From: Luteimonas suaedae
Lineage (GTDB): Bacteria; Pseudomonadota; Gammaproteobacteria; Xanthomonadales; Xanthomonadaceae
Assembly (NCBI RefSeq): GCF_008312895.1
Contig: NZ_VSSP01000007.1
Coordinates: 1 to 64,000, forward strand
Reading direction: 5' to 3'
DNA length: 64,000 nucleotides
Below are positions 56,343 through 64,000 of the stretch, piece after piece (the first letter of the stretch is position 1; each line of letters starts with the position of its first letter). The notes under the pieces were generated by a model. The model was given only the letters and a program-made list of their open reading frames with translations. It was not told the origin of the DNA and did not search any database. Made by a program: the position numbers and the translations under genes.

Positions 56343-56348
56343 TACAAT
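56343..56348 (+). promoter_or_regulatory. Probable -10 box of xthA
   Basis: TACAAT lies 32 bp before the xthA ATG, downstream of the convergent-free gap after the ALDH gene. No strong -35 is visible. Confidence 0.4.
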
Positions 56349-56380
56349 CACGTGCACCGCGGCGCAGGGAACATCGACCG

Positions 56381-57154
56381 ATGAAAATCGCCAGCTGGAA
56401 CGTCAACTCGCTCAACGTGCGCCTGCCGCATGTGGAGCAATGGCTGCGAGACGCCACGCCCGACGTGGTCGGCATCCAGGAGACCAAGCTCGAGGACGCG
56501 CGCTTTCCGGACGCGGTGCTCGCCGCGCTCGGCTACCGCACCGTGTTCCACGGGCAGAAGACCTACAACGGCGTGGCGATCCTGGCGCGCGACCGCATGA
56601 TCGCCGACGTGCAGATGGGGATTCCCGATTTCCACGACGATCAGAAGCGGGTGGTCGCGGCCACCGTCGACGACGTCCGCATCATCAACCTGTACGTCGT
56701 CAACGGCCAGGACGTGGGCACCGAAAAGTATGCCTACAAGCTGCGCTGGCTGGAGGCGGTGCACGACTGGATCGCACGGGAACTGCAGGCGCACCCGAAG
56801 CTGGTGGTGCTGGGCGACTTCAACATCGCTCCAGACGCGCGCGACGTCCACGATCCGGCGGTCTGGAACGACGACCACATCCTGACCTCGAGCGCCGAGC
56901 GCGCGGCGCTGCAGCGGCTGCTGGCGCTCGGGCTGCACGACGCCTTCCGCCTGCACAATGACGAGGCCGGGGTGTTCAGCTGGTGGGACTATCGCCAGGC
57001 CGCATTCCGCCGCGGCATGGGCCTGCGCATCGACCTGACCCTGGTGTCCGATGCGCTGAGGCCGCTCGCGGTCGCCTCCGGCATCGATCGCGAGCCGCGC
57101 ACCTGGGAGCGGCCCAGCGACCACGCACCGGCGTGGGTGCAGCTGGCCCTCTGA
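56381..57154 (+). CDS. xthA: Exodeoxyribonuclease III / AP endonuclease
   Basis: A 257-residue ExoIII-family base-excision repair nuclease that cuts 5' of abasic sites and degrades 3' ends. Signature residues are in KIASWNVNSLNVRL, GIQETKLED, LYVVNGQDVGTEKYAYKL, LGDFNIAPDARDVHDPAVW (the catalytic Asp-Asn), FSWWDYR and the C-terminal RPSDHAP. The start MKIASWNVNS is the family's standard N-terminus. Cytoplasmic, magnesium-dependent. No operon partner is seen. Confidence 0.95.
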   Translation: MKIASWNVNSLNVRLPHVEQWLRDATPDVVGIQETKLEDARFPDAVLAALGYRTVFHGQKTYNGVAILARDRMIADVQMGIPDFHDDQKRVVAATVDDVRIINLYVVNGQDVGTEKYAYKLRWLEAVHDWIARELQAHPKLVVLGDFNIAPDARDVHDPAVWNDDHILTSSAERAALQRLLALGLHDAFRLHNDEAGVFSWWDYRQAAFRRGMGLRIDLTLVSDALRPLAVASGIDREPRTWERPSDHAPAWVQLAL

Positions 57155-57270
57155 GGCCACCGCGCGCCTTCCGGCGAGCGGACGCCGGGGCCGGACCGGC
57201 GGCGCTCGCTCTCCCGCGGCGCTAGGATGGTGCGGCCCCGACGGCGGATGGCACCGTCGCCCCTGCCTCC

Positions 57271-59643
57271 ATGACCGCGTACCGTTTCGACGATTTCGTC
57301 CTCGACGTCGCCAAGCGCGAGCTTGCCCGCGCCGGCGTCCCGGTGCGGCTGTCGCCGCGGGCCTTCGACTGCCTGGCGCATCTGCTTGCGCATCGCGATC
57401 GCGATGTCGGCCGCGACGAACTGGTGGCGACGCTCTTCGGACGCCCGGACGTGTCGGACGCGCAGCTGGGGCAGATCGTCTTGCGTGCGCGGCGGGCGGT
57501 GGGCGACGACGGCCAGGGCCAGCGGCACATCCGCACCGTACCGAGGTTCGGGTTCCGCTGGGTCGGCGCGGCCGAGGCGCTCGCCGACGCACCCGGCGGC
57601 GAAGCCGAGCCGGCCGCGATCGCGACCGACGCGCCGGCCACCGCTCGCCTGCCCGTCATCCAATCGCAGCCGAGATCCGGTACGGCACGCCGCCGCGGAG
57701 CGGCGGTGCTGCTCGCAGCCGCCGTGGCCGTCCTCGCCCTCCTCGCCGCACGGCCGCTGCTGCGCGCACCAGCGGCGCCCGCCGTGGCGCCGAAGGCCGC
57801 CGCGGCCGCCCCGCAACGCGCCGCCGTCGTGGTGCTGCCCAGCCGGATCGACGGCCCCGACGACACGCAATGGGCGCGGATCGGGCTGATGGACTACCTG
57901 GCCGACCGCCTGCGCCGCGCCGGCCTGCCGGTGCCGCCCAGCGAGACCACGCTGCGCCTGGCCGCCGGCGCCGGGCCCGGAGACGTGCGCCAGCGCTCCG
58001 GCGCCGAGTGGCTGGTCGACAGCCATGCCAGCTATCGCCAAGGACGCTGGCGAGTGGCGCTGGCGGCGACCGCCGACGACGGCATCAGCCAACGCGCGCG
58101 CGCCGAGCACGCGGACCTCATCCGCGCCGCCCGGACCGCCTGCGACCGGCTGCTGGCGGCGCTGGGGCGGACGCCGCCCGACGACGGCGAGGCGCCGCCG
58201 CCCGACCTGCACGAACGCCTGCTGCGGGCGCAGGCGGCTACCCTCGCCAACGAACTGGACGCCGCGCGCGCGCTCCTGCGCACGGCGCCGGAACTGCAAC
58301 GGCAGACACCGCAACTCCGTTACCGGCTGGCGCAGGTGGATTTCCATGCCGGCCTCTACGAGCGCTCGCTGGCCGAACTGGACGCGCTGCTGGCGCAGGC
58401 CGGCAGCGACGATCCGCTGTTCCGCGGCAACCTGCTCAACGCACGCGGCGCCAACCGCATCCGCCTGGACCGCCACCGCCAGGCGCAGCGCGACTTCGAG
58501 GCCGCCGTGGCCCTGCTCGATCCGCAGCGGCATCCGGCCGAGGCCGGCAAGGCGCTCAACGGGCGCGGCATCACCCGCCTGATCCTGGGCGACTTCGACG
58601 GCGCCCTGGCCGACCTCGGTCGCGCGCGGATCCTGCTCATGCGCATCGGCGATGCGGTCGGCGCGGCCCGCATCGACGCCAACCTCGGCCACCTGGAGCG
58701 CCGCCGCGACCATCCGCACCAGGCGCTGGCGCATTTCGTCGCGGCCACGCGCGCGTTCGAGTCGCTGGGGGCGATCAACGAGCTGGCGAGCACGCGCGCG
58801 ATGGTGGTCGACACGCACCTGCAGCTGCTGCAGAACGCCGAGGCCGCGCAGGCCAGCGAGCGGGCATTGGCGATGCGCCCGCGGATCGGCGACGTCGCGC
58901 AGCGGGCCATGGTCGACCTGAGCCGCGCCCAGGCGCTGCTGCGCCTGGGCCGCCTGCGCGAGGCCAGTCGCCTGCTGGCGGCGCCGGCAGCCGACAGCCG
59001 CCCCACCGAATTCCTGCGCGGGCAAGCGGCGCTGCTGCGGGTCGAGCTGGCACTGCAGGCCGCCCGCGCCGGCGCCGCGGTGCGGCTGGCGGACGCGGCC
59101 CTCGCGGAATGGCCGGCGGCGGCCGAACCGATCCGCGACTGGATGCTGCTGCGGCGCGAACAGGCGGCGCTGGCCGCCGAGCTGCCCGGCCTGGCATCCG
59201 GACAGGCGGTGGCCGGTGCCGAGCCGTCTCTGTCCGACCACCTGCTCCGGGCGATCGCACTGCAGCGCGACGGCGACGAGGCCGCGGCGCACCATGCCTA
59301 TCGGCAGGCCCTGGCGGAAGCGGACCGTGCCGGCGCACCGCGCGACCTGGTCGAAGTGGCGGCCGGCTACGTGCCCTGGCTGATCAAGCTCGGGCGGCTG
59401 TCCGAGGCGGCCGAGCTGGCCGGTCGCACGGCGCCGTGGGCGCGGCACGACTTCGACGCCGCCGTGCTGCAGCTGCGCATGCATCACGCGCTGGGCCAAC
59501 GCGAAGCCTGGCAGGCGGCGCTGCAGGACGTGCGACGGCTGGCGGGGGAACGCGCGATCGCCCCGTTCCTGCTGTTGCCACCCGAGACGGTGTCCATGCA
59601 AGCGCCTGATGCCGATGCGATTTTCGTCGATGCAATGAAATAG
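57271..59643 (+). CDS. Winged-helix regulator with TM helix and TPR domain (CadC-like)
   Basis: A 790-residue protein of mixed layout. Residues 1-100 are an OmpR/PhoB-type winged helix (YRFDDFVLDVAKRELARAG, LSPRAFDCLAHLLAHRD, LGQIVLRARRAVGDDG, IRTVPRFGFRWV). A linker and a single membrane helix (GAAVLLAAAVAVLALLAARPLL, about 149-170) follow, as in CadC and ToxR. The rest, facing the periplasm, has a TolB-like N-terminal block (VVVLPSRIDG, DDTQWARIGLMDYLADRLRR) and many tetratricopeptide repeats. It should sense an envelope signal and act on DNA at the membrane. The YadA-like adhesin starts 131 bp downstream, a probable target. Confidence 0.88.
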   Translation: MTAYRFDDFVLDVAKRELARAGVPVRLSPRAFDCLAHLLAHRDRDVGRDELVATLFGRPDVSDAQLGQIVLRARRAVGDDGQGQRHIRTVPRFGFRWVGAAEALADAPGGEAEPAAIATDAPATARLPVIQSQPRSGTARRRGAAVLLAAAVAVLALLAARPLLRAPAAPAVAPKAAAAAPQRAAVVVLPSRIDGPDDTQWARIGLMDYLADRLRRAGLPVPPSETTLRLAAGAGPGDVRQRSGAEWLVDSHASYRQGRWRVALAATADDGISQRARAEHADLIRAARTACDRLLAALGRTPPDDGEAPPPDLHERLLRAQAATLANELDAARALLRTAPELQRQTPQLRYRLAQVDFHAGLYERSLAELDALLAQAGSDDPLFRGNLLNARGANRIRLDRHRQAQRDFEAAVALLDPQRHPAEAGKALNGRGITRLILGDFDGALADLGRARILLMRIGDAVGAARIDANLGHLERRRDHPHQALAHFVAATRAFESLGAINELASTRAMVVDTHLQLLQNAEAAQASERALAMRPRIGDVAQRAMVDLSRAQALLRLGRLREASRLLAAPAADSRPTEFLRGQAALLRVELALQAARAGAAVRLADAALAEWPAAAEPIRDWMLLRREQAALAAELPGLASGQAVAGAEPSLSDHLLRAIALQRDGDEAAAHHAYRQALAEADRAGAPRDLVEVAAGYVPWLIKLGRLSEAAELAGRTAPWARHDFDAAVLQLRMHHALGQREAWQAALQDVRRLAGERAIAPFLLLPPETVSMQAPDADAIFVDAMK

Positions 59644-59774
59644 TCACGGGAATGGAGTGCCGCCCTCCAGGCGGCATGGGATCGATGTCGGTACGCCCGG
59701 CATCCGCCGACGCGTCCGCGGACGGATCGGCAACCGGTTCGCCGCGATTCCTCGAACGCGGAGACACAAGCACG

Positions 59775-62000
59775 ATGAAGTCGATTCTCTCGGCCCCGCC
59801 GGCGGCTGCCGGCATCGCGGCCGCGGCCGCCCGGCAGCCGCGGCCTTCCGGTTCCGACCCCTTTCTCGCCGGCCGCCGCACCCTGGTCCTGGCGATGTGC
59901 GCCGCCCTACCGCTGGCCTTCGCGGCGTCTGCCTGGGCCCAGCCCGTCGCCGGCGATCCCGGTCCGGCGGCGAAATCCCTCGCCGAGCCCGTGGCCGAAA
60001 CGCCCGACGGGCCCGACGGCACCGGGGACACCGACGCCGCGACGCTCACCGACGCCGACATCGAGAGCATCGAGGCCGCCGAACGCTACTTCCAGGCCAA
60101 CGGCGATCCGGACGGCGGCGACGACGCGCTGGCGCTCGGCGACTATGCCACCGCCGTCGGCGCCGGCAGCCTGGCGCTGGGCGCCGAGTCGCTGGCGCTG
60201 GGGCACCTATCCACCGCGGTCGGCGACTTCAGCACCGCGATCGGCTACGGCACCAGCAGCGGCGGCACTTCGGCGCTGGCGATCGGCGGCTACGCGGTGC
60301 TGCCCGAGTACAACTCCGGTTCGGCGCCGATGATCGAGATGGTGACCTCGGCCAACGGCGAGAACGCCACCGCGGTCGGCCCCGGCGCCAGCGCCGACGG
60401 CCTGGCGGCGCTGGCGCTCGGTGCCGGGGCCGAAGCGTCCGGTCCCATTTCCGTCGCGATGGGCCTGCGCGCGCAGGCGGTCGGCGGATTCTCCACGGCG
60501 CTCGGCGCCTGGAGCTACGCCGATGGGCTGGGCGCCACCGCAATGGGCGTGGCCTCGCGCGCAGAGGGCGAGAGCAGCACCGCGGTCGGCGCCGGCGCCA
60601 ATGCGGACGGCTACGGCGCCACTGCGTTCGGCCAGGGCAGCTTTGCCAGCCAGGACAGCACCGCGGTGGGCAGCGTGGCCCGCGCCGAAGGCCTGCTGTC
60701 GACCGCGATCGGCCCGGGCAGCGAGGCCATCGGGTATCTCTCGGCGGCGCTGGGCGGCGGCTCGCACGCCTACGGCGACTTCTCCGTCGCCACCGGCTTC
60801 CAGGCCGCCTCGCGCGGCAGCGGCAGCGTCGCCATCGGCGAGTACGCCGAGACCGGCGGCTACCTGCCCAAGGAGCCGCCGGACGAGGATCCCGGCGGCC
60901 CCTGCTGGATCTGCCCGCCGGAAGAGGACGGCCCCATGGCCGCCAGCCCGCTCGGCGACGGCGTCACCCAGCCGGCCGACGCGGTCAACGCCGTCGCCGT
61001 CGGCCACCACGCCCAGGCCTGGGCCGACCGCAGCCTGGCGATCGGCGAGTACGCCGCCGCCTTCGCCGAGAACAGCGTGGCGCTCGGCGCCGGCTCGCAT
61101 GCCGATCGCGACAACGTGGTCTCGGTGGGCGCCGGCGCCGAATGGCGCGCCTCCGACGGCACCCTGCACGCCGCGATGCAGCGCCAGATCATCAACGTCG
61201 CCGCCGGCACCCAGGACCACGACGCGGTCAACGTGGCCCAGCTCGGCCAGTTCGCGCCGGTGCTGGGCGGCGGTGCCACGCTCGTCGACGGCGTGCTGGG
61301 CCTGCCCACGTACCGCATCCAGGGGCAGGACTACTTCGACATCGGCTCCACCTTCAGCGCGATCGACAGCCGCCTGAGCGGACTGCAGGACGCCATCGAC
61401 GGGACCGAGCCGGTGCCCGGGCCTCCGGGGCCGCAGGGACCACAGGGACCGCAAGGTCCGGCCGGCAGCGGCGGCGGGATCGACTACGACGACGACGGCA
61501 AATCGACGCTGACTCTGGAAGGCGAGGGCGGCACCCGCGTGCGCAACGTCGCCGACGGCACGGCCGCGACCGATGCCGTCAACAAGCGGCAGATGGACGC
61601 CGGCGACGCCGCCACCCTGGACTCGGCGCGCGATTACACGGACGTCGCGTCCACGCGCACCCTGTCCTCGGCCAAGGCCTACACCGACCAGCGCTTCACC
61701 GCGCTCAACGACGACTTCCTGCGCCTGGAGCAGAACGTCGGCCGGCGCCTGGACCAGCAGGACCGGCGGATCGACAAGATCGGTGCGATGAGCACGGCGA
61801 TGATGAGCATGTCGATCAACGCCGCCAACAGCCGCAGCCCGCGCGGACGCATCGCGGTGGGCGCCGGCTGGCAGGGCGGCGAGAGCGCGCTGTCGGTGGG
61901 CTATTCGAAGGCCATCGGCAACCGCGCCTCGTTCAGCCTGGGCGGCGCCTTCACCAACGACGAGAGCTCGGCCGGCATCGGCTTCGGTCTCGACCTGTAA
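59775..62000 (+). CDS. YadA-like trimeric autotransporter adhesin
   Basis: A 741-residue surface protein. Signal peptide RRTLVLAMCAALPLAFAASAWA. A long head (about residues 110-470) is built of ~14-residue YadA-head repeats (DYATAVGAGSLALGAESLAL, FSTAIGYGT, SSTAVGAGANADGYGATAFG). A HAMP-like neck (QIINVAAGTQDHDAVNVAQL) leads to a short stalk, a collagen-like tract (PGPPGPQGPQGPQGPAG, about 546-562), a second neck (RVRNVADGTAATDAVNKRQM), coiled coil, and the YadA anchor (MSTAMMSMSINAANSRSPRG to the C-terminus). It forms trimers in the outer membrane for adhesion. Unusual features are the collagen-like tract and a CWIC motif in a head insert near residue 376. The ATG at 59775 is chosen for signal-peptide fit. 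Confidence 0.9.
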   Translation: MKSILSAPPAAAGIAAAAARQPRPSGSDPFLAGRRTLVLAMCAALPLAFAASAWAQPVAGDPGPAAKSLAEPVAETPDGPDGTGDTDAATLTDADIESIEAAERYFQANGDPDGGDDALALGDYATAVGAGSLALGAESLALGHLSTAVGDFSTAIGYGTSSGGTSALAIGGYAVLPEYNSGSAPMIEMVTSANGENATAVGPGASADGLAALALGAGAEASGPISVAMGLRAQAVGGFSTALGAWSYADGLGATAMGVASRAEGESSTAVGAGANADGYGATAFGQGSFASQDSTAVGSVARAEGLLSTAIGPGSEAIGYLSAALGGGSHAYGDFSVATGFQAASRGSGSVAIGEYAETGGYLPKEPPDEDPGGPCWICPPEEDGPMAASPLGDGVTQPADAVNAVAVGHHAQAWADRSLAIGEYAAAFAENSVALGAGSHADRDNVVSVGAGAEWRASDGTLHAAMQRQIINVAAGTQDHDAVNVAQLGQFAPVLGGGATLVDGVLGLPTYRIQGQDYFDIGSTFSAIDSRLSGLQDAIDGTEPVPGPPGPQGPQGPQGPAGSGGGIDYDDDGKSTLTLEGEGGTRVRNVADGTAATDAVNKRQMDAGDAATLDSARDYTDVASTRTLSSAKAYTDQRFTALNDDFLRLEQNVGRRLDQQDRRIDKIGAMSTAMMSMSINAANSRSPRGRIAVGAGWQGGESALSVGYSKAIGNRASFSLGGAFTNDESSAGIGFGLDL

Positions 62001-62017
62001 CGCGGTTCTCCACCGCG

Positions 62018-62048
62018 CGACGGCCGCGGAGGCCGCGGCCGTCGTCTT
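62018..62048 (+). terminator. GC hairpin terminator after the YadA-like gene
   Basis: CGACGGCCGCGG and CCGCGGCCGTCG form a perfect 12-bp stem with an AGG loop, followed by TCTT. The stem is strong but the T-run is short, so termination may be partial. It lies 17 bp past the adhesin stop and before the subtilase gene. Confidence 0.6.
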
Positions 62049-62104
62049 CCGAACCATGCGGTGCCGGCCTTGCCGGGACCGCCGACCCACGACGAGGTTT
62101 TCCC

Positions 62105-63982
62105 ATGCACATGTTTCTCCGCACGCTCGCCGGGCTGACGCTCGGCGCCACCGCCGCCGTGTCCGCGGCGGACGACCGCTCGCCCGCCGCCCGCGCGCCG
62201 GCATCGCTGCGCAGTCCCGGCACCATCGTCCATGCGCCGCCGCCGCGCCGGCAGTCGCCGCAGCCGGCCCGCTTCAGCCGCTTCATCGTCCAGTACCGCG
62301 ATGCCGGCCGCGGCGGGCCCGCGGCGGCCACGGCCCTACGCAGGATCAACGCCGCCGCCGCGGACGCGGGGTTGGCCGCCTCCGGCGCGGCGGGCCTGCG
62401 CCTGCGGCACCTCCGCCGCACGGCCCTGGGCGGCGACGTGGTGGCCGCTTCGCGGCCGCTGGACGCGGCGGAGGCCGAGCGCTTCCTGGCGCGCCTGCGC
62501 CTCGACCCCGGGGTCGCCTTCGCGCAGCCGGACTATCTCAAGACCACGCTGGACACCGTACCGGACGATCCGCGCTACACCGACCTGCAGTGGGACCTGC
62601 ACCATCCGGTCGGCGGCGTGAACGCGCCGCAGGCCTGGGACGTGTCCGGCGGCGAGGGCGTGGTGGTGGCGGTGATCGACACCGGCTACGTCGAGCACAT
62701 TGATCTGTCCGCCAACCTGGTGCCGGGCTACGACTTCGTCAGCTGGTACGGCCAGCAGATCGATGGCGAAACCTACCCCGACATCGCCGGCGACGGCGAT
62801 GGCCGCGACGCCGACGCCCGCGATCCCGGCGACTGGACCGACCAGAGCATGGCCGGCTGGTGCGGTGCGATCGCCCCCAGCTCCTGGCACGGCAGCCACG
62901 TCGCCGGCACGGTGGCGGCGGTGGCGAACAACGGACGTGGCATCGCCGGCCTCGCCCACGGCGCGCGGGTACAGCCGGTGCGGGTGATGGGGCACTGCGG
63001 CGGGCTGACCTCGGACATCGTCGACGCCATCGTCTGGGCGTCGGGCGGCCGGGTCGACGGCGTGCCCGACAACACCACCCCGGCCGAGGTGCTCAACCTC
63101 AGCCTGGGTTCGAACAACGCCTGTTCGGCCGATCCGGCCACGCAGGCGGCGATCGATGCCGCCCTCGGCCGCGGCGTGACCGTGGTGGTGGCGGCCGGCA
63201 ACTCGGGGCAGGACGCCGCCAACCACAGTCCCGCCAGCTGCGCCGGCGTGGTCACCGTGGCCGCGACCGACGTCAACGGCGCGATCACCTACTACAGCAA
63301 TTTCGGCCACAACGTCAGCCTGGCGGCGCCCGGCGGCGGCGCGCAGCCCGACGACACCGGCTGGATCTGGTCGACCGGCAACAGCGGCCAGACCTCGCCG
63401 GTGGCCAGCCCTGAGGGCGACGTGCTGATCGGCCAAGCGGGCACCTCGATGGCCGCGCCGCACGTGGCCGCCACGGTGGCGCTGATGCAGAGCGCCGCGG
63501 TCGCCGCCGGGCATCCACCGCTGACCCCGGCCCAGGCCAAGGCGGTGCTCAAGGGCACCGCCAAGCCGTTCGGCCAGGCGCCGCCGAGCAACCGCCCCAT
63601 CGGCACCGGTATCGTCGATACCGCACGCGCCGCCGTCGCGGCCGCGGAGGGCTTCGATGAGGGTGACCTGGCGCTGCCGCTGACCAACCGCGTCCCGGTT
63701 AACGGCGGCGGCGGCGAGGCGGCCGAGGACCTGCTGTTCAAGGTGGCGGTGCCGGCCGGCGCGCGCAGCCTGACCCTGCGCAGCTACGGCGGCGTCGGCA
63801 ACGTCGACCTGTTCGCCGCCCGCGAACGCGTGCCGACCGAACAGGACCACGACCGCGCTTCGCGGCACGCGGGTAACAGCGAGTCGGTGACGATCGCCGC
63901 TCCGGCGGCCGGCACCTGGTTCCTGCGCCTGCGCAGCGACGTGCCGTACCGCGGCGTCTCGGTGCTGGCGGTGGTGCAATAA
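62105..63982 (+). CDS. Secreted S8 subtilisin-like serine protease
   Basis: A 625-residue subtilase. Signal peptide MHMFLRTLAGLTLGATAAVSA; an inhibitor I9-like propeptide follows (FSRFIVQYRDAG to FAQPDYLKTT, about 58-148). The peptidase domain has D192 (VAVIDTGY), H262 (SSWHGSHVAGT), N in VVVAAGNSGQD and S448 (AGTSMAAPHVAAT). A C-terminal pre-peptidase (PPC) beta domain covers about 525-625, usually removed after secretion. Paired cysteines (GWCGAI, GHCGG, NNACSAD, PASCAGV) suggest disulfides. A GC terminator separates it from the adhesin gene. It could process surface proteins including the neighbouring adhesin, but that is inference. The ORF ends 18 bp before the window edge. Confidence 0.94.
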   Translation: MHMFLRTLAGLTLGATAAVSAADDRSPAARAPASLRSPGTIVHAPPPRRQSPQPARFSRFIVQYRDAGRGGPAAATALRRINAAAADAGLAASGAAGLRLRHLRRTALGGDVVAASRPLDAAEAERFLARLRLDPGVAFAQPDYLKTTLDTVPDDPRYTDLQWDLHHPVGGVNAPQAWDVSGGEGVVVAVIDTGYVEHIDLSANLVPGYDFVSWYGQQIDGETYPDIAGDGDGRDADARDPGDWTDQSMAGWCGAIAPSSWHGSHVAGTVAAVANNGRGIAGLAHGARVQPVRVMGHCGGLTSDIVDAIVWASGGRVDGVPDNTTPAEVLNLSLGSNNACSADPATQAAIDAALGRGVTVVVAAGNSGQDAANHSPASCAGVVTVAATDVNGAITYYSNFGHNVSLAAPGGGAQPDDTGWIWSTGNSGQTSPVASPEGDVLIGQAGTSMAAPHVAATVALMQSAAVAAGHPPLTPAQAKAVLKGTAKPFGQAPPSNRPIGTGIVDTARAAVAAAEGFDEGDLALPLTNRVPVNGGGGEAAEDLLFKVAVPAGARSLTLRSYGGVGNVDLFAARERVPTEQDHDRASRHAGNSESVTIAAPAAGTWFLRLRSDVPYRGVSVLAVVQ

Positions 63983-64000
63983 CCTCGCATCGGCGGTGCG

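Noticed and set aside
59657..62104. Upstream extension of the subtilase frame across the whole adhesin gene.
   Set aside because: The frame stays open for ~815 codons but the extension is Arg/Gly shadow coding of the adhesin. The signal peptide and propeptide start at 62105.

Overview
The window is high-GC, densely coded DNA from a gammaproteobacterium of the Xanthomonadaceae (Luteimonas/Lysobacter/Pseudoxanthomonas-like; the genus is inference). The evidence is a xyloglucan locus with the Xanthomonas/Cellvibrio gene set, two TonB receptors of the Xanthomonas-Caulobacter type, a xanthomonadin-type aryl polyene pigment cluster with a xanB2-like chorismatase, and GTAG-type REP doublets like those of Stenotrophomonas and Xanthomonas.

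Region 1 (1-20735, all minus strand) is a xyloglucan utilisation locus. In transcription order it holds TonB receptor 2, a dead GH74 fragment, TonB receptor 1, GH74 endo-xyloglucanase, a GH2 enzyme, a CE20/SASA acetylesterase, GH35 beta-galactosidase, GH31 alpha-xylosidase, GH95 alpha-fucosidase and the start of a sugar/proton symporter. Together they would cut xyloglucan outside, import the oligosaccharides, strip acetyl, galactosyl, fucosyl and xylosyl groups, and pass sugars to the cytoplasm. The two receptor genes share promoter, Shine-Dalgarno and first codons, and each is followed by a GH74 start, so the receptor-GH74 unit appears to have been duplicated and one GH74 lost.

Region 2 (20989-29074) is sugar catabolism and control. 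A LysR regulator diverges from dgoA-dgoD-dgoK (De Ley-Doudoroff galactonate pathway, the natural sink for xyloglucan galactose). A LacI regulator diverges from a GH3 beta-glucosidase lipoprotein with a palindromic operator, which would finish the glucan backbone.

Region 3 (29212-32443) has a GST and an S9 dipeptidyl peptidase.

Region 4 (32485-50065) is the aryl polyene/xanthomonadin cluster. A rightward set (ketosynthase, chain-length factor, glycosyltransferase, halogenase-like flavoprotein) converges on a leftward operon (ACP, membrane protein, two acyltransferases, two hotdog dehydratases, LolA-like protein, MMPL exporter, ketoreductase and two envelope proteins). A second halogenase-like flavoprotein and xanB2 run divergently at the right edge. 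I see no aryl-activating ligase, second ACP or second complete ketosynthase.

Region 5 (50216-57154) is housekeeping: a small membrane protein between inverted repeats, hemB, a beta-propeller protein, aroE, a YkgJ zinc-cluster protein, a gamma carbonic anhydrase, an aldehyde dehydrogenase and xthA. Region 6 (57271-63982) is a surface module: a membrane-anchored winged-helix/TPR regulator, a YadA-like trimeric autotransporter with a collagen-like tract, and a subtilase.

Short palindromic repeats are frequent: four ~142-bp doublets with GTAGGAGCGCGCC ends, two with TGTAGGAGGGGCTT ends, two ~85-bp GAGAAACGAG repeats, and REP-like hairpins within the xyloglucan operon, some of them inside the predicted N-terminal coding sequence. 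No tRNA, rRNA, CRISPR array or transposase was seen.
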